A stretch of DNA of 64,000 nt from positions 62,001 through 126,000 of the forward strand of contig JBAMDO010000067.1 of the NCBI GenBank assembly GCA_037074765.1. The letters are read 5' to 3'. The translations under genes were made by a program, and so were the position numbers. This DNA is from Mansonella perstans (taxonomy: Eukaryota; Nematoda; Chromadorea; Rhabditida; Onchocercidae). Below the pieces are notes generated by a model. That model searched no databases, was not told the DNA's origin, and saw only the letters and a list, made by a program, of their open reading frames with translations. Positions within the stretch are counted from its first letter, which is position 1. Every line of letters begins with the position of its first letter. Below, piece after piece: positions 52,196-64,000 of the stretch.

Positions 52196-53688
52196 GAACT
52201 TGGAACTTTATGCATCATTAACCCACGCATTTGCCCTTAACTCACTTAGCATTCGTAACTGTACTGCACTTTTTAAGGATTTGGATACTATCGGAGGATG
52301 TGTAATGCCATGAAGTGGTTTTTTTTTTTCGCATCAAAAGTTTTCAAAAGCGAAGGATAATAAAAAACCAGTAGAATTTAACTGTCACCTTCAGAGGTGA
52401 CATCGAGATAGATCTATACAACGAAATTTGCAGGATGTATTATGCGTGACATTTCGACTATTATCTGAAAAGAGAGAGAAGAAAGGAATCAAAGTTTAAA
52501 AATGCTTCAAATTTCAAGGATGGATTTCAAGGAGAACTGAAAGGAGGAGAGGGGGTTTTTTCATTGAATGCACTGTTATTCTTTTCAATATCATTTGTGA
52601 TCTTTACTTGGCTTTAAATTTACTGTCCTACCACCACAGTGTCATCACCATACTGACAAAAGTTCCGACAAAATTGACAGCAATGGAAACATTCCGAAAG
52701 AGATGACAAATATTGACACGCACACACATACATACACATACATACCCACACAGAGGGCTGTATTCAACATTTTCGGTACATTTTTCTTTATTAGAAACGA
52801 TCACACAAATGTGTACTGTTATATTCTCTCTCTTTTCACCGCTCCCAACTGAATTAAAAATGATAATTTCAAACCAGTGGAATTCAAAGAATTCCTCAAA
52901 CTTTTTGAAATTCTACTGTAAGTTTCCAATTAATTACACAAATTTTGTCGGTGAATGGAAAATGTGGACGGAATGGCTAGCAAACTCCAAAATGTTGCTG
53001 CACTTTGGGAAATATCAGGCAGTCACAAGTCGAATAATACATTGCTTTTGGCTCAAAGTATTGACGTTCTTCATCTCTGTACACAAACATTTGCACCCTT
53101 CATAGAAAAGTTATTGGTTTTTTATTGTGACAGCAGCAAAACGTGAAACAATAAGGACATACATGTGAACAAATAAATAGTCTTTTGTAAGTAAACAAAC
53201 AATATTAATTGTTAAGCAATATATTGACACTGAGAGTACAGAGTACAGTAGGCTGAATCCTATGTACACCCATTTTCTCCCTTATTTCTTTTTCTGTTCA
53301 ATCCTTGCGTAACGCAAATGACGTACGTATGCGTGAAAATTGAAAAGGTCGAAGAAACCCTGTGCAGGAGGAAAATATCCAAAGGATTGATAATCTCCGG
53401 TCAATTCATTTAAGAACTTTTGTGCTAAGCATTGATTAATTGGAGTGAGAATGAATCAAATATTGAAAGAATTGTTAAGATAATTAATCAAAATGAGTGA
53501 TTCATTAATGAATGATTCATTATGCCTATCATATGTCTGTCTGATCCATCTGTATTCACACCTTCTATTAAATTTCTCGTTTTTAAATATGGAAAAGTAA
53601 GAAAAACTGAACAACTTAAATATAAAACGAAGAAAAACTAAAAGTCAAAGCTGTTTAAAGATCCTCCTACAAAGTCATATCGAAGAGC

Positions 53689-53692
53689 AAAA
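53689..53692 (-). terminator. Pol III terminator of the tRNA gene
   Basis: A TTTT run on the transcribed strand lies 6 bases after the discriminator base, as expected for RNA polymerase III termination. Confidence 0.75.
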
Positions 53693-53698
53693 CGGGGA

Positions 53699-53772
53699 TG
53701 CCCGAGGTGAGGTTCGAACTCACGACCTTCAGATTATGAGACTGACGCGCTAACCAACTGCGCTACTCAGGC
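53699..53772 (-). tRNA. tRNA-Met (CAU), elongator
   Basis: The minus strand folds as a full cloverleaf. The acceptor stem GCCTGAG pairs with CTCGGGC (one G-U) and the discriminator is A. An A-box-like TAGCGCAGTTGG is present. The anticodon CAT (53738-53736) sits in loop CTCATAA. The T arm has GTTCGAACC (B box). It resembles the elongator rather than the initiator Met tRNA (GTCAGTCTCATAATCTGAAGG anticodon arm). There is no intron. Aminoacylated with Met, it decodes internal AUG codons. Confidence 0.97.
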
Positions 53773-54189
53773 TTCACAAAATCCCATATGTAACTCCTTA
53801 TATGCTGATGATTATAACTTTGAACGATTCTGAGTATTTCATGTGAAGACACGTGAGATATTCACGGAACATATCACGGGAAAGTATAAACATATCCGAG
53901 AAGAAATGAGTAGTAGGGTTGCTCAAGAATTTTATTGGCAGTAAAATAAACACTTAAGTTTCGATAAAAAAAGTGCTGAAATTAACGGTGTACTTCAGGG
54001 CACAAATGAAAACATTCAGCTGGAAAGTTACAAATAGGAGAGAAAAGTAGAAGCTGTAGAATTGAGTTTAATAAATTGATAATATCATTCCATTTCATGC
54101 TACAAATGAGAAAAATATCTTTAAGAGAGATAGATTATCTTTGAAGGTCGGTTTGATTTCAAACTGATGCTAAAGTTGCTGTTGAAATG

Positions 54190-54375
54190 TTTATATCATA
54201 TAACATAACCATGAATAATCATCACGATATAACCATAAATCATATCCAGTCATAACCTGAATAATCACGATATAATATACATATCTATAATACACATGAA
54301 TAATCATATCCAGTCATAATCACGAATAATCATAATATAAATCATATCCAGTCATAACCATGAATCATAATCATG
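54190..54375. repeat. Degenerate 'aatcatatccagtcataacc' repeat
   Basis: Three clear copies of 'aatcatatccagtcataa' are interspersed with 'cacgataataatcat'-like segments. Confidence 0.7.
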
Positions 54376-57300
54376 ATTCGTAATCATGGATTGAACGACA
54401 CGTTAACTTTGTAAAATTGAATAATTGATGAAATTGACATAAACTTTCTTAAAGATTTTAATAATATGATTTCCAACTGTTTTGTTCTTGCGGAGAAAAT
54501 CTTAATTCGATTAACTTTCAATTTCTTGCATTTATTGTTTCTTTCTTTTCTTCCTTTAAATTGCTTATTCGTTTCAAAAGTATTTCGAACAATTGTAAAT
54601 GTTTACGATGATATGCGACACATCTGATGATATCCATGCATCCCAATATACATTTGTAGACGAAGCGTTCGCTATCAATGATAATCTGTTCATACCATTG
54701 TATTATTATCCTTATCTGTCCTACAATAATTCAATAATTCATCTGCAAATTTTTATTCAACACTTACAAAATTTAGTTAGTATCCCGCGTGTTGCCCTCA
54801 ATTTACCCAAATTACTATTACACCGATAATGTTAATATAACGATGAATAATCAGTTGAAGTACAACTTTCCAATTTACCATTGAATTTACAAAGCAATTT
54901 ACTTCATTTAAAAAACATTTGAAAAAACAAGACATTTTGGGAAACTTCTGCATTTATGTAAGATTGCATGGGATGTATGATTAGCAATTATAACTTCTAA
55001 GAGTAAAATCTGAAGATTTCTGGTAAACATGTTAGCATAATCGCTAAGTTATATCCCAAGGGTATAATTTAATGCTTACTCAAACTTCCCATTTTCCGTT
55101 CTTTTTTTCTTTATCTCCCTCTCGATTTTCTACTTTCCATCGCTATCTCTTGTGCAGCATAATATTTTAAATTCACATATGTAAACTAAGTTCTTTTCCA
55201 TTTCCATTTTCCTATCAAAACAAAGCAGTTAATATGAAATAAATTCTGACTCCAATCATTATACGGCACTTGTCTCTCTCTTTCCCTTTGCTTCTGTAGT
55301 AATTTTCATTTTTTTCAGACAAAACTGTTTGCTATCATTTAAAATTTCCATTATTCCACATTTGATTCTATCATTTCCGATGTGAAATATGCATAAAAAG
55401 CAATAAATTTCCTCTTTTCCCATTTTTTGGCATTTTTTAAGATTATTAAACAAAAAAAGATGAATGGCACATGCAATGTTAGCTTGGGAAAATATTTTAA
55501 TAATTCAGTCCATTTGAGTTATTGATTACTATACTCCAATTACTTCGTATTATTTCGATTTCCAGTGTGTAACTGCTAGATGAAAGTAAATCCAATACCA
55601 TATTTTAATGTGCCATTTGTCACTTATAATGATTTAACCTGAAGCTGATTGATTGACAATCGTCGGCAACACTCAAAGAACACTTTACTCTTTTTCTTTT
55701 GACTGTAAAAATGATGATACTGACAGTAATCACATTTAGTCATTAAGATAATTCTATCACCGATTTTAATCATCTAAAAAAAAGGCTTCCCTTAATTTTC
55801 ATACAAATTGTATCATGCCATCTGACCACTGATGACCATTGATTTTATTCATATCCCTGGCCCGATAACTTGTTTTCCATTTTTAGTTTTATTGAATAAA
55901 CTTCAAGCAATTTGATTTTATTTTCAATTTTTACCTCTATCCATAATAAATTGCAAATGAGCATATCAGAAGTGAGGCATATATCAAGGCATGCTTGAGG
56001 CATGTTAAACAAGCCATTTATTCTTGGCTTTTTTGAGATGAAATTTTTATTAGTTCGTTAATGGAGCCCAAAACAAATCATTTAATTTCAATGGTTAATT
56101 TTACTCTTCTGAGCAGTAATCACAAACCGTTTGTTAAAGTGAAGCTTTACACATTCAAACTTTAAACTTTATTTAAAAATAAAACACACTTTTGAGCTTT
56201 TCTATTAACGCACTTTTTGATTTCGACAGCAAAATTGATAAATCTCTCATTTGACACAAATGAATTTACATTGACTCAATCAATTCCTCATTAATTAGTT
56301 TAATTTCATTCAAGTGGAACTAATTCAATCAATTTTTTCGAATTTAATACAATTTCATTTCATATTAGGAATTTAGAGAAATGTTGCAAAAGGAATCTTT
56401 TCGAATGGAAATGAAATAACTCATAACAATTGAAAAGCAGTCCTTTCCATTGCTTTTAATTGCATCTGAATTTTCCAATCATTAATTGCAAATATAGATG
56501 TAACTATATGTAAACTGACAATAAATTTCCAATGATTGACTGCCATGGGAGAGTGGAAATTAATTGGTGCAAGCATAATTATTCAGTGAAATCCATTTCA
56601 TTTTCATCTCTAACAGTCATACGAACTCGGCGGCAATAAATTAACAAAAAAAGTAAATTTTTCATTGTGCCCTCACACATTACAGCATATTTGTTCATTT
56701 AATTTATTAAGAAAATTCGTTTTCTTTCAAGACATGTGGTGACAGGCTGGAATAATTTGATTTGTCTTCATGTCATATGACTACTGTAATTCATTGGTCT
56801 AGGTTGTCAACATCTGACATGCAGTTCAGCGACGATTTATTCATTTCTAACGCAAAAAAATTTCAATTTTTTAGGTTGTTAAAAAAGCAAAAAATTTCAA
56901 TTTTCAGCTTCAAGTTGTTAATCTTTCTGTTGGTGAAATTTGTACTTGAAAAATTTTTCTTCCAATTTTCGAATGGCTAAATAGAGTATTAGTCACAATA
57001 TAGTTATAATGTACACAGATTTGTTGAGAACATTTTGCATGGAAGTTCACCAAATCTTCCAACCTTACATTTCTTCATATTCTTCTCCTCCTTCCACTGT
57101 TCCTCGCATTTAAATTTTTTGTACTTCAATTTTGAAATTTGAAATTGATCAATAATCGTTCAATATATGATTCAAAATAACTGCATTAACCATCATCTAT
57201 GATGCGTAATCCTACCAAAAAGTGAATATCATCAAATATAACATATCATGCGGTATAGACAGTAACTGATGGGTAATGTCAGTTCATTTCTTAATTACAT

Positions 57301-58279
57301 TAATAGTTCATAGAAGAATGGTTGGCATAAAACAGAAAGTAGGAATTTTTTCAATTTGTCCTTTTTCTTCTATCTGACAAAACAAGCAAAAAAAGCCAAG
57401 AGAAGAGATGACAGATCCTTACTGGTCATTTATTATGAAAAACAAATTATTTTGAAAATTTCATCTATAAAGCACAAGTCGATAGACATTAATGAGACAT
57501 CTTCGAAATGGCAGGATAACTTGAAAAGTTTTTCAAATGGCTAATTGTTAATTCGCAACAATTTCTAAGACTTGTTTAGTCCAAGAAGTGCAAATTTTTT
57601 TAATTTCAAAAATTTTAAAAAATTTCAAGCAAAAACAAATAAATGACAAAATTTGACACTGTCACTGAAGAAAAAAAAGTCATCTCAGATGCTTTGCATG
57701 CCGATGTCTTCTAATCTCATTCACTTCAAATATTCCGTTTTCATTTACGATTTAATATTTTACTTTGAAATATCATATAAACAGAATCGTTCATCAAAAT
57801 GAACACTTTTTTCGTTTTTTCAATGTCCAACAATCGTCACTTTCATATGTGAAATTTTGTCATTTTTGTTTTTTTCAAACTTTATTGTCACCAATATGTC
57901 TGTTAGATCAATTATTGAATGATGAAGTCGCAATAAAAATCGCAATAAAACTTTTTATCTTTCACGTTTCCTCATTGCCATTTCACAATTCCCAACAAGT
58001 CGTTTTTGCTAGTTTCTACATTCATTCCATCTTCTGCTTTCTTGTTTATTTACTTAATTTGTTTACTTTATTTTTATTATTTATCTGCTCATATTCACGA
58101 CATGTCAATGCTTGTTAATGCTTACGACATGTTAATGCTTGCAGTGTTCAAGAATTTATTCTAAATAACAATAATCTTGCAGCAAACTTTCTCAGATATT
58201 GTCATTATAATCTTTTCTAGAAAAGAATAAAAGTTGGTTCAAACCGTAACTTTTTGATTCCACCGAAGACAAAAAGAGG

Positions 58280-58530
58280 GTTAAGAAACGGAAAATGGAG
58301 AAGGATGAAGGGTGAGGAAACGGAGAATGGAGAAGGATAAAGGGTGAGGAAACGGAGAATGGAGAAGGATGACGGGTCAGGAAACGGAGAATGGAGAAGG
58401 ATGACGGGTCAGGAAACGGAGAATGGAGAAGGATGACGGGTCAGGAAACGGAGAATGGAGAAGGATGACGGGTCAGGAAACGGAGAATGGAGAAGGATAA
58501 CGGGTCAGGAAGCGGAGAATGGAGAAGAAT
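58280..58530. repeat. 32-bp minisatellite, about 8 copies
   Basis: The unit is ggaaacggagaatggagaag followed by gatgacgggtca, with constant 32-base spacing (for example 58321, 58353, 58385, 58417). Variants differ at gaaggg/taaagg/gacggg. It is purine-rich on the plus strand and stands out from the AT-rich surroundings. Confidence 0.95.
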
Positions 58531-61500
58531 GAGGAAGAAGTATAAATTCAACCTGCCATAATATCTGGATCAAAAAGTTTCTTTATCTTTCTGTTCATTT
58601 TTCTAACAAATTTAGAGCGAAAGAAGAAAAGACACATACAAAAGAGAATTAGAAAGAAAGAAAAGTTAATGGAATAGAGCAGAATAAAGTAATAAAGATT
58701 AAAATGAGATTTGAAATGAAAGGTCACACGAAAATGAATGTATAATCAAATAATTTAAGAACAGAAATTATAGCAGATGGTATAGTGCTGATATCCAACG
58801 CAAGATTTATCCCACAGGACAGAAAAGAGAGCCTAGCTTTTTTGGCAGTCATGTTCGCTATTATGTCCTTTTTTCGTTCCTTCTAATTTTCATTTTTTTA
58901 AAAAATATCGATTTTTTTCAAGTCATTAATTTGTTATAAAGCAGTGAATTGATGAGTGAAACAATTTAGTTTTCCTTTTTTTTTTTCAGTTTAGTTTTCA
59001 CTTGGTAAAGTGAAACAGTTTAGTTTTTTTTTTTTTTTTTATTCACTTTGGTAAATTTTTTATTTTGATTTTTTTAAAATTTAAAAATGAAAGTTAAAGA
59101 AATAGTCGTGCTTCACAAATGTAAAATCTCAAACATTTCAACAACACAGTAAGAATTATCATTTTCTAAAGCTATTTTGGCAAGAAATGTCTTTTCAATT
59201 TTCATTTCATATTAAACCGTCATTGTTGAACTGTATTGTGCTAATTAACAAGGCAATAGCAAGGGAAACTGCAGACAAATTAAGTCTCTTACAATTTAAA
59301 CTTAGAAGAAATTTAATTGATTTGAAGCTGAGAAAATTTTTGATCTAACCTTAAATAAATCATTTCGAATCTTCGATGAAGGTCATAAAGGCTCGAGTGA
59401 GCACAGATAAATAAGCTAGTCCGACAGCAGCTAGTCCTACTCAGCGTTTCACGCAGTCATGCATCTTTATGCTTATATTCCTGCCAGGTGCTGTTGAATA
59501 TGCTCTGTTCCTCTCACAAACCTTTTCTCACCGATTATTTGGCTGCTTTATTTTTAAGAGATGCCTTATTTCTGAATTGAACTGCTGCCTCGTTTCAATG
59601 AGGAACAACAAGGATTGCATTGATCAATTGGTTTTCACATTCTGAACATTTGCAATAAATTTTCCACCAAATCTTTGGTTTGCTCTTCGATTCTGGCCAA
59701 AATTTTTTCTTCTTTTCCCACTGCCCACTGTATCTACAACAAGCATTCCGAAATGAAATTACTTAGCTGTCCTTTTTATCAGTTAGTTGTCCTGTCTGTT
59801 CAAATCTTTTGTACGTGAAAAAGTGACGCTAGCTGTACGACGGTCATCAACGGTTAAGGACTCACAAAATTTTCCCACCTTCAAACACTGTTGGACAAAA
59901 AACTTTATAAACATAATTTGAAGAAAAAACTGCGCGAGTTGATGAAATTTTCTTTGCATTTTCTTCAACGCTCAGTGGATTGCGGCAGAGCTTCTATTAA
60001 CACAAATCCTCCATGTATATCTCACGCAAAACCTACATGAACTACAATTTTATTTTCACGTTATGTTCTCCAAATTAATCAATCATTTATTTGTTTATTT
60101 ATTTTCTTCAATGCATCGATGTGAATTCACAATCAATCATAATTTGATTGACAGTTTGTTGTTACACGCATCAATTCGACCGATGACTCTCTCATACATG
60201 CTAACATTGTCAATGAACAAATGATAATGACAATGTGACATCCGATTTTCATTCATTTGGTGAGGATTGAAAATTTTGCGAAGGAAAAACAAAATCAAAT
60301 GAGATTGTGCAATTTAAGAAATGACACAATCATACGCAATTGTGCCGGAGTCTTTACATCCTACAATTCATAACTTGATGATGGAATGATTTTTGACCTT
60401 TTTAATGGACTTATTCAGTGAAATGCATTAAAGTGCCTTGGAAAGAAGTCCATTAAAGTGCCTCAAATACATAAATATCAGTAAATCTCTGTGACACCCT
60501 TTCATTACTTCTGTCTTTACATTGGAATATTATTTATATTTGACACATTGCTAAAAATATTTTATAATTTAGTAGGAAGCGTTTAGAATGAAGGAGAATT
60601 TCGATTGTTCCTTTCGAAATTTCCATCCTTGCATTTTCTCTGACATTTTTGGAAGCTTCTATTAAAATTGCTGCAATTAATTGAAATAGAATAAGTTTGA
60701 AATTTTAAATCGTTTTTTGTCTTTAAATACTTCAATAGGTTAAAGGAAAAACAAAGACAGAAGTAACAGGCCAATATTATTTTGCAAGGAATCTTGCCAC
60801 AGTTTCCCAGCAAGTTCACATCTCACCCTTTATTTCTTTCCCGCTATTTTCTCATTTTGTCAATTTTATAAATAAGTTAATAACTGAATATAATAAACGT
60901 TTCGTTTCAAGAGACAATAATTTTTAGAAGAATACGGTGCTGTACCATACTGAAATATGTAACTATTTTTTCACACTTCCTTTTATCTGAAATTTATGAC
61001 GCTGTGACGAATTTGACCTTTCACGGGAAATAAATATCAGAATAATTTAATCTTCCACTGAAAATAAGTACCAACACGTTCGACGATGAATTTTACACAG
61101 TGACAGCGTTATCATAATTGCAGTTAAATAATGCTGTCACTAAAGATTTTCAAATAACTGTAAAACTTGGGATACAAATTTTTAACTTCTTGTATAAGCT
61201 TATATTTTCCAAGCAAGGTGCACTGGAATACAAGCAAAATGTCCCAGCTTTCCATTAAATGCTGATGGCAATAACTTAAAGCAAGCGGGGATATTAGTAA
61301 CAGTAATTGTGGAATGATTCGTACAAATGTCCGTTTTTAAATTAAAGGCTTGAATTTTATCGTTTTTTTCTAAAAAATTGTTCCGACCAATATAAATTTT
61401 CAGAATTTGCACAATTATGAACGCTTCCAAATGGATCATATTATGAACGCTTCCAAGTGGATCGTGTTGTTTTTTTGTTTAATTTGAAAACAAAGTTCGA

Positions 61501-61976
61501 CAAGTGATTCAACTTTTGGCTCTTGTTCTCTGACCTATAAAGTATGACAGTTCTTTGAAATCTTCCATTCCTCATTTTCAAACGGGAAATATTTTTCAAA
61601 TTTTGTGGAACAAGCACTGCGAAGTGGTTGAAAGCAACAAATCGATTGGAAATGCATGCAAAGGCTTGCAAAAAAAGTATGCAAAATCTATCACAATAAG
61701 TTATCATTATTACTATCTCTACCAATAATGTTACCATTGTTATTATCTTTATCAATGATGATATTACAGTGAAATTATTATAATTAGTTTAGCAGTAAGT
61801 ACACATTTAAAAAACTTGAAAAGCACACCATTGCAGTTGTTTTTTATTGTAATTAAAATAATTTTTCAGATCTTTATTTGAACTTCCATTACTTGATTTG
61901 TTTCACTGCCAGTGCGGAAAAGATGAAAAAGAGATGCAATGTGATATAACAGCGATCACTAAAATCATCATTTACG

Positions 61977-64000
61977 ATGCTCACACAATTTCAATTAACT
62001 AAAGTTCTACTCATTTTGCTACATTTGTTGATACAGGTAAAAATTACTGAAAAATAATCAAATACAAAAGTTCCTGCTTTTATCATAATTCAAAAGAACA
62101 AAATTGTAAATACGATCTGAAGCAAGCATCAATTACACAATCTATCATTTAATAGGAAACAAATGATTATTAAAAGTGAAATATGTGAGGTCTGCACAAT
62201 TAGTGCAATTTTTTTGTTAATTGCATTAATTTCATTTTCAAAATACAAATCTATCAATCAACAATTGTAAAAGGCTTCATCACTGCAACAATTTTGCTCG
62301 CAATTAATTAACATATATTTTGCAACAAACAACCGCAGCCGTGATTTATTTTTAATTAATCAATTAACTGAAGGGATAGCTATCGTTCATCACTGCTATT
62401 GCACTGTGTCTGTCTGTGTATCTGTATTTGTGTATGTTTGTATGTGTGTGTATGTGTGGGTGTACATGTGTGTGTATATGTGTGTGTTTGTTTGTTTGTT
62501 TGTGTTGTGTGTGTGATAAGAGCTGAATGGAAAATGAACCGTTGAAAAAATCTGAAGATATTTTCTTCGCATATTAAAATTTCTGTTTAGAATTTTTTCT
62601 TACTGAAGGAGAGAGAAGATTCATTACTGATAGTATGCGAAATACTGGATTTGCATGTAGAGAGAGAGGGAGAGGGAGAGGGAGAGAGAGAGAGGGAGAG
62701 ATTTGCTATCTGCTTATCTTTTTTTCTGTTTTTTCCATCAATCATTTTGGTTTTTTTTTCTTTTTTAAAAAAAATAGAGAAATGGGAAATTTATCAAAGG
62801 AAACAAAATTTGGGAAAGAAAATTGCATTTCTATGCCTTAAATTTCCTTCAATCATTGAATTGAAAGAAGAAAAAATGAAATTTTTCAGTCTTTTTCTTT
62901 TATAAAACATTTCCATTCATATAAATACTGAATTAAAGAAAGTTTGTTGAGAAAGTCTCTTCTATTTCCGCTCTCTTCCACTTTTGATTCCATAATAAAT
63001 TTGCAGTGGAAAAAAAAATAAAAGTAAATTTGTTTTAAGGAAACTTATAAGTAAACAAAGTTTAAAAAGAGCAAAGTAATTAGACGATTAATGAATTAAT
63101 TAATGAAATACTTGAGATGCAATGAAATGCAATGCCATTTATTCTTCTCATATCCAAAATATTCAATGTTGGTTGATGTCAGCTTTTGCTGATAAACATT
63201 TGTGTTTAAATTTGAATAAGCAACCAATGCACATACAATAAGACCTAAGCGACATATTGCACAAAAGACAAGATTTTTGAAAATTAAACTTGAAAATTAA
63301 CTTCACTACAACAATTCCAAAAATGAATAAAGTATAGATTGCACTGCCAAATTAATTTAAATAACAACCATCTTTTCTTAATGATTCAATTGCTTTTATC
63401 CTTCCTAAAAGTTCAATCATCAGTTTTCAGATACTTTTTCTCAAAGTTATAATAACTAAATATTTTTTTAACAAGAAAAGTTCAAATTTCAAGCAAGAGA
63501 TAAATTAAATTTTAAGCAGAATTACTGCATCAATGATGATTCAAACTTGGCAAGAATAGTTCATCAAGGTTGGGCCAAATGGTCTGAATGGGGGCCATGT
63601 TCTAATTTGGTTTGTTTAACAACTCTTTTGATTTCTATTGGAAACAAATTAGCTACTAATTGTTAAGTAGTAATTTATTTTTCTCTGCTGAAATTACACT
63701 TCTTTGTAGAATGAACAAAAATCATTCATGACATACTTTAAGCGATCAAATTAAAGAAACTAGATTTGTTGGATTTTTAAAAAGTCTTCAGTGTGGTGAC
63801 GGAATATCAAGCCAACTGAGGCGTTGCTTGGATTTACGATGTGTCGGGCCAAGCCACCGTGAACGTGTTTGCAATATTCAAGTTTGTTAATTTGTTCCAT
63901 TTTTTTGTTTGCAAAAATATATACGTTCAAAATGATTAATTTTAATTTTCGTAAATTTCACTTCATTAGTTTCAGCTTATCATTGTTGAAAAGTGAAATG
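61977..64000 (+). CDS. Secreted thrombospondin type-1 repeat protein, 5' part, truncated by the window
   Basis: Exons 61977-62036, 63517-63609 and 63792-63881 join in phase 0 with GT/AG junctions. Together they give the first 81 residues. Exon 1 is a signal peptide (MLTQFQLTKVLLILLHLLIQ, ending at the junction). Exons 2-3 carry a TSP1 repeat with the C-mannosylation-type motif W39-x2-W42-x2-W45 and six further-spaced cysteines (C48, C52, C63, C68, C78). It ends at VCNIQ|GTTTGT, so more follows beyond the window. TSP1 repeats with R.CN.Q at the end occur in papilin/MIG-6, ADAMTS and related matrix proteins, and I cannot tell which this is. The first exon is inferred from signal-peptide character and matching phase. 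The 1.5-kb intron 1 contains the GT and GA microsatellites. Confidence 0.8.
62395..62516. repeat. GT-rich microsatellite
   Basis: Interrupted (GT)n/(GTAT)n/(TTTG)n tract within intron 1 of the TSP1 gene. Confidence 0.9.
62658..62701. repeat. GA-rich microsatellite
   Basis: (GA)n interspersed with GGGAGA units in the same intron. Open frames across it, rich in Arg/Glu/Gly, are by-products. Confidence 0.9.

Larger units (their letters stand above)
49963..53698. other. Spacer upstream of the kinase gene
   Basis: No gene is recognised. It holds tandem repeats (listed separately), a TTG/TTA and GAT/AAT trinucleotide-rich patch (51055-51180), and an AC-rich tract (about 52718-52750). A 63-codon plus-strand open frame with a real ATG (52955-53146) is noted under findings. 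The kinase promoter and any further 5' exon would lie at its left end. Confidence 0.45.
53773..61976. other. 8-kb gene-poor spacer
   Basis: No recognisable gene on either strand. It contains a degenerate 'cataatcacgaataatcatatccagt' patch (about 54190-54370), the 32-bp minisatellite at 58280-58530 and T homopolymers near 58975-59040. The open frame at 54599-54829 (76 codons) has no recognised domain or splice context. Confidence 0.5.

Noticed and set aside
62635..62905. Arg/Gly/Glu-rich open frames
   Set aside because: By-products of the GA microsatellite inside an intron.

Overview
This is an AT-rich animal genome window with spliceosomal introns (GT...TTTCAG). It is almost certainly from a nematode. 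The key evidence is a cuticle collagen with the nematode-type N-terminal domain, Gly-X-Y blocks and Cys-rich flanks. The semaphorin lacks an Ig domain and matches the worm class-1 type. The kinase is a protein kinase D whose activation loop resembles C. elegans DKF-1. Introns of 0.1-6 kb and large gene-poor spacers full of simple repeats fit a spirurid/filarial-type genome, but the species is inference.

Layout. About 0-8.2 kb holds no recognisable gene. It contains a diverged tandem duplication with poly-T cores (1290-2484) and several GC-raised, open, splice-flanked patches on the minus strand that may be exons of unrecognised genes. A 7-exon cuticle collagen gene (+) lies at 8261-11246. A gene-poor spacer rich in minisatellites follows to 23.6 kb. 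A 14-exon transmembrane semaphorin gene (+, smp-1-like) runs from 23615 to 39310, with 6.1-kb and 3.3-kb introns near its 5' end. After a 4.6-kb convergent spacer comes a 16-exon protein kinase D gene (-, dkf-1-like) at 43890-49962. An elongator tRNA-Met(CAU) gene (-) lies at 53699-53772. At the right edge are the first three exons of a secreted thrombospondin type-1 repeat protein (+, from 61977), cut off by the window.

The reconstructed exons join in frame with canonical GT/AG junctions: 437 codons for the collagen, 733 for the semaphorin and 770 for the kinase. The 5' ends of the semaphorin and the kinase, and one kinase acceptor, are the least certain parts. The genes are functionally unrelated (cuticle, axon/epidermal guidance, DAG signalling, extracellular matrix). 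There is no sign of an operon, of transfer, or of an intact transposon.

The most interesting structure is in the kinase gene. Two of its exons have partial, diverged duplicates lying in neighbouring introns, each retaining a splice site and an open frame. These are candidates for alternative exons or for recent exon decay.
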